Source: an uncultured Ruminococcus sp. (GTDB taxonomy: Bacteria > Bacillota > Clostridia > Oscillospirales > Ruminococcaceae). From it: 7,328 nt of DNA. Under the pieces are notes generated by a model. It worked only from the letters and a program-made list of their open reading frames with translations. It did no database searches and was not told where the DNA came from. This document shows positions 5,965 through 7,328 of the stretch, in pieces. The stretch's first letter is position 1, and every line of letters begins with the position of its first letter. The position numbers were made by a program, and so were the translations under genes. The stretch spans positions 1 through 7,328 of the forward strand of contig UQYK01000071.1 of assembly GCA_900545285.1 (NCBI GenBank). The letters are read 5' to 3'.

Positions 5965-6435
5965 TTAGAATTTTTCTTTCCGGCGCTGCTTTCGGAGCTC
6001 TGCCCGTTTCTCGGCCGCCTGCCATTCCGCTTTTTCCTCTGCTGTCTCCAGAATCAGCTGAGGAACCTCTGTCGGCTTTTCCTGCTCATCCAGTGCAACC
6101 ATTACCAGATATGCCGTATTGATCAGCTTTCTGGTTCCGTTTAGGTTCTCCACATATGTCTTGGTGCAGATCTCCATGGAAGTACGGTGCACATATGTGA
6201 CATAGCCGCAAATAATCACGGTATCATTGGCATGCGCCGGTGCCTGAAATGTGAGGGTATCTACAACCGCAGTGGTGACATTCTGCCCGGAATGTCTGCG
6301 CGCAGCTACTGCCGCCACAATGTCAATCCATTCCATCAGCTGTCCGCCGAACAAGCGGTGATAGCCGTTAATGTTTGCCTGTGTCAGAATCTGCACCTGC
6401 TCTGAATAGGAATCTGCCACTCGTTTTCCGTTCAT
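5965..6435 (-). CDS. Acyl-CoA thioesterase, hotdog fold (YciA/BACH type)
   Basis: This 156-residue single-hotdog protein is predicted to hydrolyse acyl-CoA to free acid and CoA in the cytoplasm, usually as a hexamer in this family. The signature NGYHRLFGGQLMEWID lies at 23-38, with the FGG-L-WID core. Asp38 corresponds to the family's conserved acidic position on the central helix. VVDTLTFQAPA follows at 57-67. The last ~30 residues are a charged helix rich in Glu, Lys and Arg, a common tail in this group. ATG 6435 has AAAGGAG (6441-6447) 5 nt upstream. The gene sits between the small ORF at 6487-6636 and the GNAT gene in one unit. The preferred chain length is unknown. A link to the arylacetyl-CoA operon on the other strand is possible chemically, but there is no shared transcription. 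Confidence 0.9.
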   Translation of the reverse strand: MNGKRVADSYSEQVQILTQANINGYHRLFGGQLMEWIDIVAAVAARRHSGQNVTTAVVDTLTFQAPAHANDTVIICGYVTYVHRTSMEICTKTYVENLNGTRKLINTAYLVMVALDEQEKPTEVPQLILETAEEKAEWQAAEKRAELRKQRRKEKF

Positions 6436-6486
6436 AGATACTCCTTTTCCAAAATCCGATTTCTGTCTGCATGAAGCCTGGACTCG

Positions 6487-6636
6487 TTATTTCTTTTCCA
6501 GTTCTGCCAGCGCCGCATAATGCCGCACTGTAAACTGCGCCGGCGCAATCCGGCACAGCATTTCCCAGTGTTCCTGCTCCCACTGTTCCAGCTTTTCCTT
6601 ATCTTTCACCTCATTTTCCGCAAAAAAGACGTGCAT
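6487..6636 (-). CDS. Small hypothetical protein at the head of the thioesterase unit
   Basis: I do not recognise this gene. From ATG 6636 it encodes 49 residues, beginning MHVFFAENEVKDKEKLEQW and ending LAELEKK. It is charged and probably helical, with three Trp/Trp-His positions near the middle and no signal peptide or membrane segment. The same frame is open back to GTG 6690, but the promoter at 6696-6724 puts the transcript start at about 6689, so starts at 6690 or 6687 are unlikely. The ATG has an awkward ribosome binding site: AAAGGAA abuts the start codon, and GGGGAG lies 15 nt upstream with a small hairpin between. The stop codon is 51 nt before the thioesterase gene with no terminator between. 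It may be a real small protein, a leader ORF or a decayed gene. Confidence 0.45.
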   Translation of the reverse strand: MHVFFAENEVKDKEKLEQWEQEHWEMLCRIAPAQFTVRHYAALAELEKK

Positions 6637-6690
6637 TTCCTTTTGAAGGAACTCCCCAAAAAAGACACCTGTCAGACTTCGTGTCAACAC
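6637..6690 (-). promoter_or_regulatory. Leader of the thioesterase unit with two small hairpins
   Basis: Read on the minus strand, GACAC (6685-6681) and GTGTC (6668-6664) can form a 5-bp stem with a 12-nt loop, followed by T6 (6663-6658). TTCCTT, CAA and AAGGAA (6651-6637) then form a perfect 6-bp hairpin directly before ATG 6636. The first is a weak terminator-like shape. The second lies between the GGGGAG and the start codon and could influence initiation. Both pairings are visible, but both are short. Confidence 0.35.
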
Positions 6691-6695
6691 GTCTT

Positions 6696-6724
6696 AGTAT
6701 ACCACATTTTCCGCCATATTGCAA
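6696..6724 (-). promoter_or_regulatory. Sigma-A promoter for the small ORF-thioesterase-GNAT unit
   Basis: On the minus strand, TTGCAA (6724-6719), a 17-bp spacer and TATACT (6701-6696) are present, with TG one base before the -10 (extended -10). The start of transcription would be near 6689. It has the same -35 hexamer, spacer length and extended -10 as the exporter promoter at 152-180. Confidence 0.8.
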
Positions 6725-6783
6725 CCAGTTTTTTCGAAGCAAATGCAAATAAACTAACTCTGTATTGTCATTTCAAGCCGAAC

Positions 6784-6850
6784 AAAAAAGCCCATTCCAG
6801 TACCGCCGGACAGATACAAACTGCGCCGCCGGGAAAATACCGGAACAGGC
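6784..6850 (-). terminator. Intrinsic terminator of the cupin gene
   Basis: On the minus strand, GCCTGTTCCGGTA (6850-6838) pairs with TACTGGAATGGGC (6802-6790). This gives an uninterrupted 13-bp stem with three G-U wobbles, followed by T6 (6789-6784). The 35-nt interior has its own short GC-rich pairings. It begins 26 nt after the cupin stop codon and separates that gene from the promoter at 6696-6724. Confidence 0.8.
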
Positions 6851-6876
6851 TCACTTTTTCCATGCGCTATGCCGCC

Positions 6877-7200
6877 TTAAAAGGAGACGATCAGCTGCAT
6901 CTTAAACTGTTCCTCTCCAAAAACAGCATGGGGGATTCCCTTGGGCATAATCAGAGTTTCTCCGGCATGGAGGAAAAATACATCCTCTCCCACCGTAAAG
7001 CGGCCTGTGCCATCCAGGACTGTAACCATTGCGTCTCCGCCGGCAGCGTGGGAGGAAATCTCTTCGCCCTTGTCAAAAGAGAAGAGGGTCATGCTGACCT
7101 TTTCATTCTGTACCAGTGTCTTGCTGACAACCTGTCCGGGCTGATAGGCAATCTGATCCTTCAAGCTTAATTTTGTCTGCTTTTCAATATTTTTATACAT
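6877..7200 (-). CDS. Small cupin-domain protein
   Basis: This 107-residue protein folds as a single cupin barrel. Motif 1 is represented by GEEISSHAAGGDAMVTVLDG (45-64), which keeps one His (51) and has Asp56 where classic cupins have Glu. Motif 2 is GETLIMPKGIPHAVFGE (80-96), with Pro86, Gly88 and His91. Stand-alone proteins of this length and pattern, with conserved GDAMVTVLDG and MP-IPHAV stretches, are common in Clostridia and have no established reaction. Metal binding through His51 and His91 is plausible, but the motif 1 His pair is incomplete. ATG 7200 has AAAGGA (7211-7216) 10 nt upstream. An in-frame extension to 7290 would add ~30 residues unlike the family. It is monocistronic as far as can be seen, with its own terminator. 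Confidence 0.85.
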   Translation of the reverse strand: MYKNIEKQTKLSLKDQIAYQPGQVVSKTLVQNEKVSMTLFSFDKGEEISSHAAGGDAMVTVLDGTGRFTVGEDVFFLHAGETLIMPKGIPHAVFGEEQFKMQLIVSF

Positions 7201-7222
7201 GGAGATACTTTCCTTTCTGTCC

Positions 7223-7242
7223 GCAGCATTACCGCCTGCTGC
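7223..7242 (-). other. Leader hairpin upstream of the cupin gene
   Basis: GCAGCA and TGCTGC form perfect 6-bp arms around an 8-nt interior. The hairpin sits about 6 nt upstream of the AAAGGA ribosome binding site and probably inside the transcript leader. No T run follows. The role is unknown. Confidence 0.3.
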
Positions 7243-7285
7243 ACGAGCGGGGCAAGAACAAAGCTGCTTTTGTTTTAGGCAATAC

Positions 7286-7302
7286 CGCACAAAGATTGTG
7301 CG
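7286..7302. promoter_or_regulatory. 17-bp palindrome upstream of the cupin gene (possible operator)
   Basis: CGCACAA, AGA and TTGTGCG make a perfect 7-bp inverted repeat with a 3-bp centre, about 90 bp upstream of the cupin ATG. A TTGACG on the minus strand (7318-7313) lies just upstream and could be a -35 box, but no good -10 lies 16-18 bp from it. The symmetry and size suit a dimeric regulator site. It could also be a hairpin or belong to a gene beyond the window. Confidence 0.35.
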
Positions 7303-7328
7303 ACAGATGCGTCGTCAAATTTTTCGTC

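Noticed and set aside
6520..7170. Plus-strand open frame of 216 codons across the small ORF, promoter, terminator and cupin
   Set aside because: It reads through a terminator and a promoter on the other strand and opposite the cupin motifs, with no Shine-Dalgarno before its ATG and no recognisable domain.

Overview
The window looks like chromosomal DNA from a Gram-positive anaerobe of the Clostridia, possibly an Oscillospiraceae or Ruminococcaceae-like gut bacterium. Several things point there: mid-range base composition, strong GGAGG-type ribosome binding sites, sigma-A promoters with extended -10 elements, compact intrinsic terminators, and oxygen-sensitive ferredoxin-linked enzymes. The family placement is an inference from gene content and style; no marker gene is present.

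Plus strand, left to right. The window opens with the probable last codons of an upstream gene and its terminator (57-85). Next is a monocistronic unit with its own promoter (152-180): a fused two-domain ThrE-type threonine/serine exporter (258-1580), closed by a terminator at 1595-1627. A near-consensus promoter (1669-1697) then drives a leader of about 114 nt with alternative hairpins. It leads into a three-gene operon: iorA (1818-3635), iorB (3628-4227) and paaK (4312-5550). IorAB exchanges arylpyruvates for arylacetyl-CoA plus CO2 and reduced ferredoxin. The PaaK-type ligase links arylacetyl-CoA to the free arylacetate. The operon could run oxidatively (aromatic amino acid fermentation) or reductively (salvage of exogenous arylacetates into aromatic amino acids). 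The sequence cannot decide between these.

Minus strand, convergent with the operon. A hairpin at 5575-5619 with an A-run on one side and a T-run on the other serves both directions. Reading leftwards from a promoter at 6696-6724 come a small unrecognised ORF (6636-6487), a hotdog acyl-CoA thioesterase (6435-5965) and a small Acetyltransf_CG-type GNAT protein (5932-5672). Upstream of that unit lies a separately terminated small cupin gene (7200-6877; terminator 6850-6784), with a 17-bp palindrome in its upstream region.

No mobile element, CRISPR array, tRNA or rRNA gene was seen, and no gene-free stretch exceeds 300 bases. I did not find a clearly new multi-gene system. The points most worth a second look are the ior-paaK operon and its leader, the recurrence of a hairpin plus T6 run in all three promoter-proximal leaders, and the small ORF at the head of the thioesterase unit.
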